This document shows, piece after piece, positions 1 to 8,467 of a stretch of 64,000 nt of DNA. A model generated the notes under the pieces. It worked only from the letters and a program-made list of their open reading frames with translations. It had not been told where the DNA came from and did no database searches. Both the position numbers and the translations under genes were made by a program. This DNA comes from Pseudomonas sp. PD9R (GTDB lineage: Bacteria > Pseudomonadota > Gammaproteobacteria > Pseudomonadales > Pseudomonadaceae), in assembly GCF_019200975.1 (NCBI RefSeq), contig NZ_JAHTMR010000018.1, forward strand, positions 1 to 64,000, read 5' to 3'. How positions within the stretch are numbered: position 1 is the stretch's first letter; each line of letters starts with the position of its first letter.

Positions 1-40
1 AACCTGTGGGGGCCGGGCTTGCCCGCGATGAGGCCAGTGG
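1..40. repeat. Partial REP-like repeat
   Basis: The first bases carry the motif GGGCTTGCCCGCGATGAGGC, typical of Pseudomonas REP sequences found between genes. It is cut by the window start, so orientation and pairing cannot be judged. It lies just past the stop of the exporter gene. Confidence 0.45.
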
Positions 41-41
41 C

Positions 42-356
42 CTAAGCGCTAGCCTTGAGCCCAACCAACCCGGCAATAATCAACCCTACACTCGCCAATC
101 GCACCAGCGCCATGGATTCACCAAACAGGATGATCCCGGCGATCACCGTGCCGACGGCACCCACACCAGTCCAGATCGCATAAGCCGTGCCCAGCGGCAA
201 TTCCTTCATCGCCAGGCCCAGCAAGCCAAGGCTGACGCCCATGGCTGCAACGGTCAATGCGGTGGGGAGGGGGCGGCTGAAGCCGTCGGTGTATTTCAGG
301 CCAACAGCCCAGCCGACTTCGAACAGACCGGCAAAAAACAGAATGATCCAGGACAT
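42..356 (-). CDS. gdx: Guanidinium exporter Gdx (SugE-type SMR protein)
   Basis: A 104-residue protein of the small multidrug resistance family, with four predicted membrane helices as usual for this family. The N-terminus FFAGLFEVGWAVGLKYTDG carries the conserved membrane Glu (residue 13) followed by the Trp/Lys-Tyr pattern of the SugE/Gdx branch, and GTAYAIWTGVGAVGT is the third-helix signature. Gdx proteins are inner-membrane antiporters that export guanidinium against protons as dual-topology dimers. The ATG has a GGAGG ribosome site 5 nt upstream. A guanidine-II riboswitch precedes it, which supports the guanidinium role over a quaternary-ammonium role. Confidence 0.93.
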   Translation of the reverse strand: MSWIILFFAGLFEVGWAVGLKYTDGFSRPLPTALTVAAMGVSLGLLGLAMKELPLGTAYAIWTGVGAVGTVIAGIILFGESMALVRLASVGLIIAGLVGLKASA

Positions 357-374
357 GAATGACCTCCATCAATT

Positions 375-428
375 GACGGGGTCGTCCCCAGGTTAATGAT
401 TCGATCGAGCCGCGAGGTCGTCCTCACG
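375..428 (-). promoter_or_regulatory. Guanidine-II (mini-ykkC) riboswitch
   Basis: Read on the minus strand, two small hairpins with identical ACGA loops stand upstream of gdx: GAGG-ACGA-CCTC (414-425) and GGGG-ACGA-CCCC (378-389), about 24 nt apart. Paired hairpins with ACGR loops and GC stems are the defining layout of mini-ykkC, which dimerises on binding guanidinium. The second hairpin ends 10 nt before the GGAGG ribosome site of gdx, so control of translation start is likely. Confidence 0.88.
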
Positions 429-475
429 TTGCGCAATATAGTGCCCAGCATTAACCCGAGGATCAAGTTTACGAG

Positions 476-1441
476 TCAGTCAGCCGTTTGCTGAGCCGCG
501 ATGCGGCGATCCTCTTTCTCGCTCATCCGGCGGAAATACGTCGAGAGCAACGCCCCGGAAATGTTGTGCCACACACTAAACAACGCGCTCGGCACTGCCG
601 CCAATGGCGAGAAGTGAGCGCTGGCCAGGGCTGCACCCAAGCCGGAGTTCTGCATGCCGACTTCCAGCGCCAGGGATTTTCGCTGGGCCAATGGCAATTT
701 GAACAGGCGACCGGTGAAATAACCCAGCAAATAACCAAAACTGTTGTGCAGCATGACCACGGCCATGATCAGCAGGCCGGACTCGGCGATCTTCGCCTGG
801 CTGGCGGCAACCACTGCCGTAACGATGATCACGATGCTCACCACCGACACCAGCGGCAGTACGTCTACCGCGTGGCGAACCCGATTACCGAGCAGTCGTT
901 GGGCAACCACACCCAGCACGATCGGCAATAGCACCACTTGCAGAATCGACCAGAACAGCTCCATGAACGACACCGGCAACCAGGCGGAGGCCAACAGCCA
1001 GATCAATGCCGGGGTCAGCAGCGGAGCGAGGAGGGTGGTCACGGCAGCGATTGCCACCGACAGCGCCAGATCACCGCGTGCCAGCCAGGTCATCACGTTC
1101 GACGAGGTGCCACTTGGGCAGCAGCCGACCAGAATCACACCGACAGCAATCTCTGGCGGCAAATGAAACGCCTGGCAGAGCAACCACGCCACACCGGGCA
1201 TGATCACGAAATGTGCAACCACGCCCAATGCCACGCGCCATGGATGACGAGCGACTTCGGCGAAGTCTTCGAGCTTGAGGGTCAGGCCCATGCCGAACAT
1301 CACCAGCCCCAGCAGCGGCACGATGGCGCCTTTCAGGCCGATGAACCATGCGGGTTGCAGAAACGCCACGACGGCGAAAATCAGTACCCAGTAAGCAAAG
1401 GTGTTGCCGACAAAACGACTCAATGCAGCCAGTGCACGCAT
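476..1441 (-). CDS. Bile acid:sodium symporter family (BASS) transporter
   Basis: A 321-residue integral membrane protein with about ten hydrophobic segments. Family hallmarks visible are GCCPSGTSSNVMTWLARGD in the first half and EVGMQNSGLGAAL in the second, the two unwound-helix substrate/sodium motifs of the BASS (TC 2.A.28) fold. Bacterial members import organic anions such as 2-keto acids or pantoate with sodium; the substrate here is not known. I chose the ATG at 1441 because AAGGAG lies 6 nt before it. An in-frame start 14 codons upstream has no ribosome site. It appears to be a single gene, transcribed in the same direction as gdx. Confidence 0.85.
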   Translation of the reverse strand: MRALAALSRFVGNTFAYWVLIFAVVAFLQPAWFIGLKGAIVPLLGLVMFGMGLTLKLEDFAEVARHPWRVALGVVAHFVIMPGVAWLLCQAFHLPPEIAVGVILVGCCPSGTSSNVMTWLARGDLALSVAIAAVTTLLAPLLTPALIWLLASAWLPVSFMELFWSILQVVLLPIVLGVVAQRLLGNRVRHAVDVLPLVSVVSIVIIVTAVVAASQAKIAESGLLIMAVVMLHNSFGYLLGYFTGRLFKLPLAQRKSLALEVGMQNSGLGAALASAHFSPLAAVPSALFSVWHNISGALLSTYFRRMSEKEDRRIAAQQTAD

Positions 1442-1494
1442 GGCCTGCTCCTTATTATGTAAAAGCGTTAGGGAGCTAAGCATACGTTGCCTGC

Positions 1495-1574
1495 AAAAAG
1501 ATCGCAGCCTTCGGCAACGCCTACAGGAAAACGCATTCCAAATGTAGGAGCTGCCGAAGGCTGCGGTCTTTTTT
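1495..1574. repeat. Inverted pair of REP sequences
   Basis: Two near-identical arms, AAAGATCGCAGCCTTCGGCA and its reverse complement TGCCGAAGGCTGCGGTCTTT, flank a 35-nt spacer. This is the usual Pseudomonas REP doublet (REPIN-like) placed between genes. It lies in the gap between the transporter and rdgC; it would fold as a strong hairpin in either transcript. Confidence 0.8.
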
Positions 1575-1596
1575 ACAGGCGCCGCCTATCAAGGCA

Positions 1597-2517
1597 TTAG
1601 ATGCCCTGCGGCGTCTCTTCCCCACCCAGCGCTTCAACCAGCGCCGGCAGGAAGTCACCGAAGGTCAGCATCATCAAAGTGAAGCTGGCGTCCAGTTGGC
1701 CCAACGCTTCCTCGCCACCGTCCTGTTCCGCCTGGTCTTGCAACAGGTCTTCAAACTTCAGGCGCTTGACCACCATTTTGTCGTCGAGGACGAAAGACAG
1801 CTTGTCCTGCCAGGCCAGCGACAGTTGAGTAACCACTTTACCGGTGCTCAGGTGCAGCTGAATCTCTTCGCTGGTCAGGTCCTGACGCTTGCAACGCACA
1901 ATGCCACCGTCTTCGTGGGTGTCACGCAGCTCGCACTCGTCCAGCACAAAGAAACCGTCCGCGGCTTTCTGAGTGGTGACCCATTCGGTCATGGTCGCGG
2001 TCGGCGACATCTTCACGGTCAGCGGACGCACCGGCAGGGTGCCGATCACTTCACGCAAGGTAGACAGCAGGTCTTCGGCGCGTTTCGGGCTGGCCGAGTT
2101 GACCAGGATCAGGCCTTGTTTCGGCGCGATGGCGGCGAAAGTCGACGAACGACGAATGAAGGCGCGGGGCAGGAAGGCCTGGATGATTTCATCCTTGATC
2201 TGGTCGCGTTCTTTCTTATAGACCTTGCGCATCTGCTCGGCTTCGATCTCTTCGACCTTTTCCTTTACCGCGTCACGCACGACGCTACCCGGCAGAATGC
2301 GTTCTTCCTTGCGGGCGCTGACCAGCAGGAAGTCGCCGCTGACATGCACCAGCGGCGCATCTTCGCCCTTGCCGAATGGCGCGACGAAACCGTAGGTGGT
2401 CAACTCCTGGCTTGCACATGGACGCGCCAGTTTGGTGGCCAGTGCAGCTTCCAACGCCTCGGCATCAACAGGCAGATCTTGGGTCAGGCGATAGATAAGC
2501 AGGTTTTTGAACCACAT
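1597..2517 (-). CDS. rdgC: Recombination-associated protein RdgC
   Basis: A 306-residue protein, the normal length of RdgC, opening with MWFKNLLIYRLTQDLP and containing the conserved LPRAFIRRSSTFAAI and WVTTQKAADGFFVLDEC segments. RdgC forms a ring-shaped dimer around double-stranded DNA and limits RecA access; it acts in the cytoplasm on replication and recombination intermediates. It stands alone between a REP pair and the tRNA cluster, as in other Pseudomonas. The start has GGAGAG about 7 nt upstream. No anomalies are visible. Confidence 0.95.
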   Translation of the reverse strand: MWFKNLLIYRLTQDLPVDAEALEAALATKLARPCASQELTTYGFVAPFGKGEDAPLVHVSGDFLLVSARKEERILPGSVVRDAVKEKVEEIEAEQMRKVYKKERDQIKDEIIQAFLPRAFIRRSSTFAAIAPKQGLILVNSASPKRAEDLLSTLREVIGTLPVRPLTVKMSPTATMTEWVTTQKAADGFFVLDECELRDTHEDGGIVRCKRQDLTSEEIQLHLSTGKVVTQLSLAWQDKLSFVLDDKMVVKRLKFEDLLQDQAEQDGGEEALGQLDASFTLMMLTFGDFLPALVEALGGEETPQGI

Positions 2518-2678
2518 GGGGTGAGTCTCTCCTTATATGCAAAGGAGGGCATTATTGTCTTCGCCGTGCCATAGGCCAACCCTTCTCTAAGCCTTTGGAA
2601 GGCATGAAAAAATTAATTAAAAAAGTGCTTGCCAGAGGTAGGGTCGCTCCGTAGAATGCGCGCCACACCGAACGTGAA

Positions 2679-2754
2679 GGGTGATTAGCTCAGCTGGGAG
2701 AGCGTCTGCCTTACAAGCAGAATGTCGGCGGTTCGATCCCGTCATCACCCACCA
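2679..2754 (+). tRNA. tRNA-Val (TAC)
   Basis: 76 nt cloverleaf with encoded CCA. The anticodon arm TCTGC-CTTACAA-GCAGA gives anticodon TAC, reading GUA valine. The T-arm is GCGGTTCGATCCCGT-like. It is identical to the copy at 3048-3123. Confidence 0.97.
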
Positions 2755-2773
2755 TTCTCATTCAGTGTTACGC

Positions 2774-2850
2774 GCAGCGGTAGTTCAGTCGGTTAGAATA
2801 CCGGCCTGTCACGCCGGGGGTCGCGGGTTCGAGTCCCGTCCGCTGCGCCA
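2774..2850 (+). tRNA. tRNA-Asp (GTC)
   Basis: 77 nt with encoded CCA. The acceptor stem GCAGCGG pairs with CCGCTGC, and the anticodon loop CTGTCAC gives GTC (aspartate). It is 19 nt from the preceding tRNA-Val, so the two are co-transcribed. Confidence 0.97.
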
Positions 2851-2893
2851 TATTCGGTAACCTGGAACACTGAACGCCAGGTCACCACGGAAG

Positions 2894-2916
2894 AGCCCGC
2901 TTAGGCGGGCTTTTTT
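2894..2916 (+). terminator. Intrinsic terminator of first tRNA pair
   Basis: GCCCGC-TTAG-GCGGGC followed directly by six T residues, 45 nt after tRNA-Asp. Confidence 0.85.
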
Positions 2917-3047
2917 CTGCCTCAAGTTTGTATGTTGTCCCGTGGTGTGCATCGTTTCACCGGTTTTTAGATTTTTTTGAAAAAACTTCAATTAAATCAA
3001 CACTTTATAAAAACCTGTGGCATAATGCGCCCCGCAACGAAGGTAAA

Positions 3048-3123
3048 GGGTGATTAGCTCAGCTGGGAGAGCGTCTGCCTTACAAGCAGAATGTCGGCGG
3101 TTCGATCCCGTCATCACCCACCA
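3048..3123 (+). tRNA. tRNA-Val (TAC), second copy
   Basis: Same sequence as 2679-2754, with anticodon TAC and encoded CCA. It begins the second tandem copy of the Val/Asp pair and has its own AT-rich promoter region upstream (TTATAAAA and TGGCATAATGCG near 3006-3030). Confidence 0.97.
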
Positions 3124-3138
3124 CTTTCAACGCTACGC

Positions 3139-3215
3139 GCAGCGGTAGTTCAGTCGGTTAGAATACCGGCCTGTCACGCCGGGGGTCGCGGGTTCGAGTC
3201 CCGTCCGCTGCGCCA
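3139..3215 (+). tRNA. tRNA-Asp (GTC), second copy; probable ICE target
   Basis: Same sequence as 2774-2850. Its 3' end faces the integrase gene 234 bp away, the usual layout when a P4-type integrase uses the tRNA 3' end as its attachment site. This is inference, because the matching direct repeat at the other end of the element was not found. Confidence 0.95.
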
Positions 3216-3262
3216 TATTTGCTTCCACTAAGGCCCACTGAACGCCTGGAAGCCACGGAAAC

Positions 3263-3284
3263 AGCGGCCTCGTGCCGCTTTTTT
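3263..3284 (+). terminator. Intrinsic terminator of second tRNA pair
   Basis: AGCGGC-CTCGT-GCCGCT followed by a run of T, 47 nt after the second tRNA-Asp and before the integrase promoter region. Confidence 0.8.
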
Positions 3285-3448
3285 CGTTTCCTGAATTCCA
3301 CTGGAATCCATCTCGAGCCACGGTTTTTAAGTACACATTTAAGTACACCGCTGGCACAGCCTTTTACGATTTCTTGCGCATCAATTTTCGTATTGGTTCG
3401 TCTACTGCTGGGTTGTATTCCCCTCCTAGATGTAAAAGGAGGTGTCTG

Positions 3449-4765
3449 ATGGCTCTGACAGATACAGCGATCAAGCAAGCCAAGCCCGCCAGCAAGCCTT
3501 ATACGTTAACTGATGGGGATGGCTTATCTCTGCAGGTGCCCGCGACGGGTTCGAAGCGCTGGCATTTCCGTTTCTATTGGCATGACAAGCAATTGCGTAT
3601 TTCCCTCGGCACCTATCCCGACGTGAGTCTCAAGGAGGCTCGTCGGCGGAGAGAGGCTGCACGTGCGCTGGTGGCCAACAATGTCGATCCCCGATCACAT
3701 CGTCGTGCCGAGCGGCAGAAAGCCTCTCACGCCGCCAACAACACGTTTGAAGCGGTTGCTGATCGCTGGCATGAGTTCCGAAGTAAAAAACTGACGAAAA
3801 GTAAGAAGGGCAGTGCAGGGCAAGCCAGCAAATACCTGAAGAAGGACATGCTGCCGTGTTTGGGCGATCTTCCGATCGCGGATATTTCTCGTGGTGACGT
3901 GCTGGAGCTCATTAGGCGAATTGAGCGCCGAGGGGCGCTAGTCTCTGCTCGAAAGGTACGCACCTGGCTCAACCAGATCTTTCGTTTTGCTATGGCGGAG
4001 GGGCTAATCGATGTGAACCCGGCAGCAGACCTTGATATCGTTGCTGAGACGCCGCGACCAGTCCGCCATAATCCCTTCCTCCAAGTAAATGAACTTCCAG
4101 GATTGCTCAGGACCGTCACCCACTATGAGTGTGCAGAAACGACACGGCTTGGTATTCGTCTATTGCTGCTGACGGGCGTGCGTACAGGAGAGCTACGGGC
4201 GGCGACGCCAGACCAATTCGACTTCGACAAGGGGATCTGGCTGGTGCCGCCGGAGGGTGTGAAGCAGCTCCGAAGTCGTGTGCGAACACAGGGAAATGAG
4301 ATTCCACCTTATGTGATTCCGCTGTCTACTCAAGCAATTGCAATTGTGCAGCGGCTGATGCAGTTAAGGACGCGCGGTGCACGGTATCTGCTGGTTCACC
4401 GATACGAACCGCAGGAAATGATCAGTGAAAATACCCTTAACACCGCGATCAGCCGGATGGGTTACAAAGGAAGGCTCACCGGTCATGGCATCAGGGCCAC
4501 CCTCTCAACGGCGCTCAATGAGGTTGGCTTTGTCGAAGAATGGATTGAGGCGCAGCTTTCCCACGCTGATGCGAACCAAATTCGGGCTGCGTACAATCAT
4601 GCGGAATACGTCGAGCCGAGGCGCAGGATGATGCAATATTGGGCGGATTTGTTAGATGCACTGGAGTTCGATTTACCGGCGCCTGCGCCCGAGGCTTATA
4701 TGCCGCAGATCGGGCGGGCTTCAACGGGTTCTTTGGGCCTTCAGCTTGAGTCTGTTGATCAATAG
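3449..4765 (+). CDS. P4-type tyrosine integrase of the ICE
   Basis: A 438-residue site-specific recombinase. The N-terminal arm-binding (DUF4102) part is seen in LTDTAIKQAKPASKPYTLTD and GTYPDVSLKEARRRREAA, then a core-binding domain and a catalytic domain. Catalytic residues visible are Arg245 (TGVRTGEL), His346 and Arg349 (GHGIRATLST), His372 (LSHAD) and Tyr382 (RAAYNHAEY). The ATG at 3449 is set by AAAGGAGG 8 nt upstream; an in-frame open extension upstream has no ribosome site and runs into the tRNA terminator. It lies beside tRNA-Asp and points into the element, as in ICEclc/PAPI-like islands. It should drive integration and excision. Confidence 0.93.
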   Translation: MALTDTAIKQAKPASKPYTLTDGDGLSLQVPATGSKRWHFRFYWHDKQLRISLGTYPDVSLKEARRRREAARALVANNVDPRSHRRAERQKASHAANNTFEAVADRWHEFRSKKLTKSKKGSAGQASKYLKKDMLPCLGDLPIADISRGDVLELIRRIERRGALVSARKVRTWLNQIFRFAMAEGLIDVNPAADLDIVAETPRPVRHNPFLQVNELPGLLRTVTHYECAETTRLGIRLLLLTGVRTGELRAATPDQFDFDKGIWLVPPEGVKQLRSRVRTQGNEIPPYVIPLSTQAIAIVQRLMQLRTRGARYLLVHRYEPQEMISENTLNTAISRMGYKGRLTGHGIRATLSTALNEVGFVEEWIEAQLSHADANQIRAAYNHAEYVEPRRRMMQYWADLLDALEFDLPAPAPEAYMPQIGRASTGSLGLQLESVDQ

Positions 4766-5074
4766 CGTGGGGGGCTAGGGGCAGGCGTTCGAATCACTCC
4801 ATTCCAACCATATTTTTCAATGGCTTAGATTGCTAAGCTCTAGCTATACGACGCGCTTGGATCAGTTATGGAGTGTTTCATGCCCTAGCACTCGTGTGAC
4901 AGGGGATGTGAATGTTGCCTTAAGCTCAGCGCTGCCGTTAGCCCGTTTATGTTTGAGTGAAATGGTATACAGTCATCTGAAAACGAAGGATGGCTGATCT
5001 ACTCTTAAACGGGCTGAAATTGCGTTCTATCTCATGCGAGAATGACAGGCGAGCACACAAAGGAATATTGATCC
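4766..5074. other. Non-coding gap after integrase
   Basis: About 310 bases without a convincing gene. GC content drops here toward the AT-rich cargo. A ribosome site, AAAGGAA, lies just before the next gene. I see no repeat or strong terminator. Confidence 0.5.
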
Positions 5075-6120
5075 ATGGCGCTGACCACCAAGCAAATTAG
5101 TTTTATACAGTCTCAGTTAGAGAGTAAGCGGAAAACAGTATCTTTTGATAGTTATGATCTTTCTGTAAGGCAAATTCTTGATATGGTGGAATCAGGCGAC
5201 GTGTTCGTGCCGCCAGAGTATCAGCGCCAATTTATTTGGGATGCAGGTCGGCAATCTGTACTCATTGAATCGGTTTTCTTAGGGATCCCAGTACCAAGTT
5301 TGTTTATGGCTACAAATCCGGATTCCACCTGGGAAGTCGTAGATGGCGTTCAGCGACTTGGCTCGCTGAGTCATTTTGTGGGGTCAGTAGAACTTTTAGA
5401 TAAAATACAAAAAAATGAGCCGTTAGTACTAAAAGGGTTGGAGAAGTTAGACTATTTCAATGGGATTAAATTTCAGGACTTGCCGAAATCGATACAACTA
5501 CAATTTTTGACTCGCCCTATCCGAGTGACTGTATTAAACGATAGAAGTGATTTGGCTGTAAGGTTTGATTTGTTTGAGCGTCTTAATACAGGGGGGGTAT
5601 CGCTGACCCCTCAAGAAATAAGGAACTGCGTCTATCGAGGGCAATTTAATGATGATATTAAAGAGCTTGCTTCGCGGCCAAGTTTCAGAAGTGTTGTTAA
5701 AGTGCAAGATGGCAAAGGGTCTAACGGTACTTATGAAGAGCTGGTCCTTAGATTTTTTGCATACTTAGATAACTATAATAAATTCAATCATATTGTTAAG
5801 GATTTCCTTAATGAGTATATGAATGACCGGCGTCATATGGGGCTCAGTGCTAAAGATAAACAGCTATTTGAACAAATGGTGGCTGTTTTGCACGAAGCAT
5901 TTCCGAAAGGCATTTCGAGAGGTAGAGGCACTACTCCAGCCAATCTTTATGAGGCATTTTCAGTTGGGGTCGCCTTAGCTATTAAGGGGGGTAAGGTAAT
6001 TGACGCAAAAAAATCCCCGCCTTAATAAATGATGTTGATCTAAAAAAATATACGGGTGCAGGATCAAACCAAAAGAAATTTGTGATTGGTCGTATCGAGT
6101 TAGTACGAGATTCATTATGA
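5075..6120 (+). CDS. DUF262 (GmrSD-like) protein with A7 frameshift point
   Basis: Frame 0 gives 316 residues. Family marks are PPEYQRQFIWD (47-57), the nucleotide-binding-type motif VVDGVQRLGS (88-97) and FERLNTGGVSLT. DUF262 domains occur in the GmrSD type IV restriction enzyme and many phage-defence genes, where they bind and hydrolyse nucleotides or gate a nuclease. Frame 0 stops at 6025, shortly after GCA-AAA-AAA-TCC. A -1 shift on the A7 run (6007-6013) restores 35 more codons, including YTGAGSNQKKFVIGRIELVR, a plausible family C-terminus. That frame stops at TGA 6118-6120, overlapping the next ATG as ATGA. So the true end is probably 6120; whether the shift is programmed, a mutation or a sequencing error is open. 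Confidence 0.75.
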
Positions 6121-6812
6121 CAATTTGTCGGTATGTTAGAGAAGGGGTAAATGTTAGACTGGCAGAAGCTCGAGAGCTGCTTTCACAAATAAAAAACGAG
6201 GAACCACAAGAGGGGGTTCCGAAGCCTCCAACTCCCTTGTCCTCTGTTCTTAGAGGAGTTATATATGTAAATTTGTACGGAGCGCTGGAGTATGCAATCA
6301 CCCAGGGAGTGCAATCCTTCATCAATCACTTGTGTGGATTGAGGGTAAGTACAAAGCATTTAGAACAGTCGCTGTACTCAATAGCATTAAACTCACAGCT
6401 TGCCTCTGCCCGTGATGGGTCGGAAAAGAAAAAATGGGAGGCACGACGGGCGATTTTTGCTGGTGTGCAATCAGCTGCTGTTTGCAGTATACCTGACACG
6501 GTTTTTGGTAGCTTCTTACATAATGTGTACCCAAAAACCGTCTTAGAGATTTTTTTGTGCCTTGGTATTAACAAACCAGCGACACTGCATGAAAGTGAAG
6601 TAGGTTACTTTAGTGAAATAACCGAAAGGCGCAATGCGGTAGCGCATGGCAGGGAATCTGCCACGGATGCAGGTCAGGGATTATCTGTTCAAGAGGTAGA
6701 GTTAAGGCTGAATGTTGTATATAGCGTGTGCTCTTATTTTTTAGATACTGTTGAACAGCACGCTATAGATCTACGCTTTGTTAAGTCAAGACATCGCTCA
6801 ATGTATAGGTGA
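6117..6812 (+). CDS. HEPN-type nuclease-like protein (MAE_28990/MAE_18760 family)
   Basis: 231 residues, mostly helical. The HEPN active-site motif RNxxxH is plain in TERRNAVAHGRES (Arg172, Asn173, His177). The family is a usual neighbour of DUF262 genes and is thought to be a metal-independent RNase. The start overlaps the frameshifted end of the DUF262 gene (ATGA), which implies translational coupling and a shared function. It ends 6 nt from the convergent methyltransferase. Base composition is AT-rich like the rest of the cargo and unlike the ICE backbone. My inference is an RNase effector held in check or triggered by the DUF262 protein. Confidence 0.75.
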   Translation: MTICRYVREGVNVRLAEARELLSQIKNEEPQEGVPKPPTPLSSVLRGVIYVNLYGALEYAITQGVQSFINHLCGLRVSTKHLEQSLYSIALNSQLASARDGSEKKKWEARRAIFAGVQSAAVCSIPDTVFGSFLHNVYPKTVLEIFLCLGINKPATLHESEVGYFSEITERRNAVAHGRESATDAGQGLSVQEVELRLNVVYSVCSYFLDTVEQHAIDLRFVKSRHRSMYR

Positions 6813-6818
6813 GTGGTG

Positions 6819-8345
6819 CTAGATGCTGGGCTCCTTGGCCAAAAAAATTACACTTTCAATAGTTGAACGGTTTGAGATGTATTTTTTTGAGTTTTTATTC
6901 AAGTCAACCATTGAGCGCGATGCGCTGAAGTCAGCTTGGTGAGTAAGTTTTAGTGAAATGCTATTAGCCATTTCTATAATTATTTTGGCAATGTCGTTAC
7001 GTATTTCTTTGTAGTAAGAGTTTTGTACGACTAAAACGCAAGGTGCTCCCGTTCTCATTACTCTAGAGGCTTCACTTAGTGATTTGTATAATGACTCAAA
7101 GTATTGTAAATGGTTTTTGAGATAGTACGTTGAGGACGCCTTGGATGGATGCTTTTGTAATGCATTCAAAAATGTTCCGCATTCTTCGCCCCACTGCTCT
7201 TTAATTTCTGAATGCACGGAAGATACAGTGGAGCTGCCAGTAAGGGATCGTCTCAGATTTGAGAAGCTCTCACCGCCAATTCCTAAAGTGGCAAGCTCAA
7301 CATAAGTCGCAATTGCATAGTCGATTCTTGTGCAGTATGGAGGGGAAGTGATAATGGCATCTACGGAGCCGCATTCCAAAGGAAGGTTTTCAGCATTGGA
7401 TAAAAGTAGTTCTACATTGTTGGTTCTTTTTTCGTGTTGAAGAGCTACTTGCATGTGCTGAAAACTAAGTAGTTCAACCTCTTTTATAAATAATTCATTT
7501 ATGAATTTTTTGGTTGCGGCGATTTTAGTTTCGTTGCTTTTTGATGTTTTGATCCAGGTAGGGTTGGATGCAACAAATGTTTGTGTAAGTTGTCGCATCA
7601 CTTTAAAGAGAGCCAGGTAAAAAAAGGCAGCCAACGGCGTAACTTTTTGTAGCGCTTCTGTAGAATGAAGCTGAAGATAAGATGAAGGGGAAATCAGAAT
7701 TCGGTTAATGCTGATTTCTAGTTTTCGAATTATTTGAGCGGTGTTTTTCTCCAGCCAATTGCATAATGGATCGGTAGGATTTGCTATTGATAAAGTGATA
7801 TTTTTTTTTGCAATTGAATGCGCAATGGGGACAAGGCTTTCTATGTCTAACTTTGAAACAAACGCTGCCTTTGCGACTAGAATCATGGCCGGGTTTAGAT
7901 CTGAACCAACTACATCAAAGCCACGTTTGAAAGCTGCAGTTGTAGTGGTTCCGCTTCCATTCCAAGGATCGAAAATTTTGGCTCCTGCTGGAAGACAAAT
8001 CGAATCAAGAGTGCTCTCGACGAAGGCACTCGAAAACCCCGCATAGTAAGGAAAAAGCTTCCTACTGTCCGACTGCGATAAGTCGAGGTGCCTTTTGGGA
8101 TTCGCGATTTGAGAGTAGTCTAACAAGGTTTTTTCACAGCGTAATAAGGTGGTAAGGGACTCTGACCTGAATTCTACCTTGCTTCGTAGCCTCCAGCGAG
8201 CCATTCCGGCTTGAGTTGTCTGTTCGATACCTGATGATGGGGCTAGCCCACAAGCCTGGGCAGCGAAAATATTACCGAGCCTGGTGAAAAGGGGCTTTGC
8301 ATCGGAGCAAACCTCGGGTTTCCCAGCCAACGCAGGAGAGATCAA
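6819..8345 (-). CDS. DNA (N4-cytosine/N6-adenine) methyltransferase-like protein
   Basis: Up to 508 residues. Motif I (AdoMet binding) is FDPWNGSGTTTTAA (125-138) and motif IV (catalysis) is ITSPPYCTRIDYA (332-344), so motif I precedes IV; between them is about 190 residues of possible target-recognition or helical sequence. TSPPY marks exocyclic-amine methylation of C or A. No restriction endonuclease gene is recognisable next to it. The start is uncertain: Met48 (MARWRLRSKVEF) may be the true start, since the first 47 codons are less family-like and richer in GC. It converges on the HEPN gene and is AT-rich. It may protect host DNA from the DUF262 partner or be an orphan. Confidence 0.7.
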   Translation of the reverse strand: MISPALAGKPEVCSDAKPLFTRLGNIFAAQACGLAPSSGIEQTTQAGMARWRLRSKVEFRSESLTTLLRCEKTLLDYSQIANPKRHLDLSQSDSRKLFPYYAGFSSAFVESTLDSICLPAGAKIFDPWNGSGTTTTAAFKRGFDVVGSDLNPAMILVAKAAFVSKLDIESLVPIAHSIAKKNITLSIANPTDPLCNWLEKNTAQIIRKLEISINRILISPSSYLQLHSTEALQKVTPLAAFFYLALFKVMRQLTQTFVASNPTWIKTSKSNETKIAATKKFINELFIKEVELLSFQHMQVALQHEKRTNNVELLLSNAENLPLECGSVDAIITSPPYCTRIDYAIATYVELATLGIGGESFSNLRRSLTGSSTVSSVHSEIKEQWGEECGTFLNALQKHPSKASSTYYLKNHLQYFESLYKSLSEASRVMRTGAPCVLVVQNSYYKEIRNDIAKIIIEMANSISLKLTHQADFSASRSMVDLNKNSKKYISNRSTIESVIFLAKEPSI

Positions 8346-8467
8346 GCGTGTACCGGGGCAAGCGAGCTCAGAAGGTTAGGTTTGAAAAATTAGAGGTTGC
8401 CTACTAGGCGTTTTCGCATTGATGTGACCCTAGAACGAAATTTCCAAGAGTGTGCTTGGAGTAATAG

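Noticed and set aside
2679..3215. Tandem tRNA-Val/tRNA-Asp duplication as an integration scar
   Set aside because: Both pairs are complete with separate promoters and terminators, and such duplicated Val/Asp clusters are common in Pseudomonas.
6006..6025. DUF262 gene simply ending at 6025
   Set aside because: The -1 frame continues with family-like sequence and an ATGA overlap with the next gene, so the short end is unlikely to be the ancestral one.
8205..8345. Group II intron or integron-like sequence near the methyltransferase start
   Set aside because: The GC-richer stretch was suggestive but no domain V hairpin or attC-type structure could be found.
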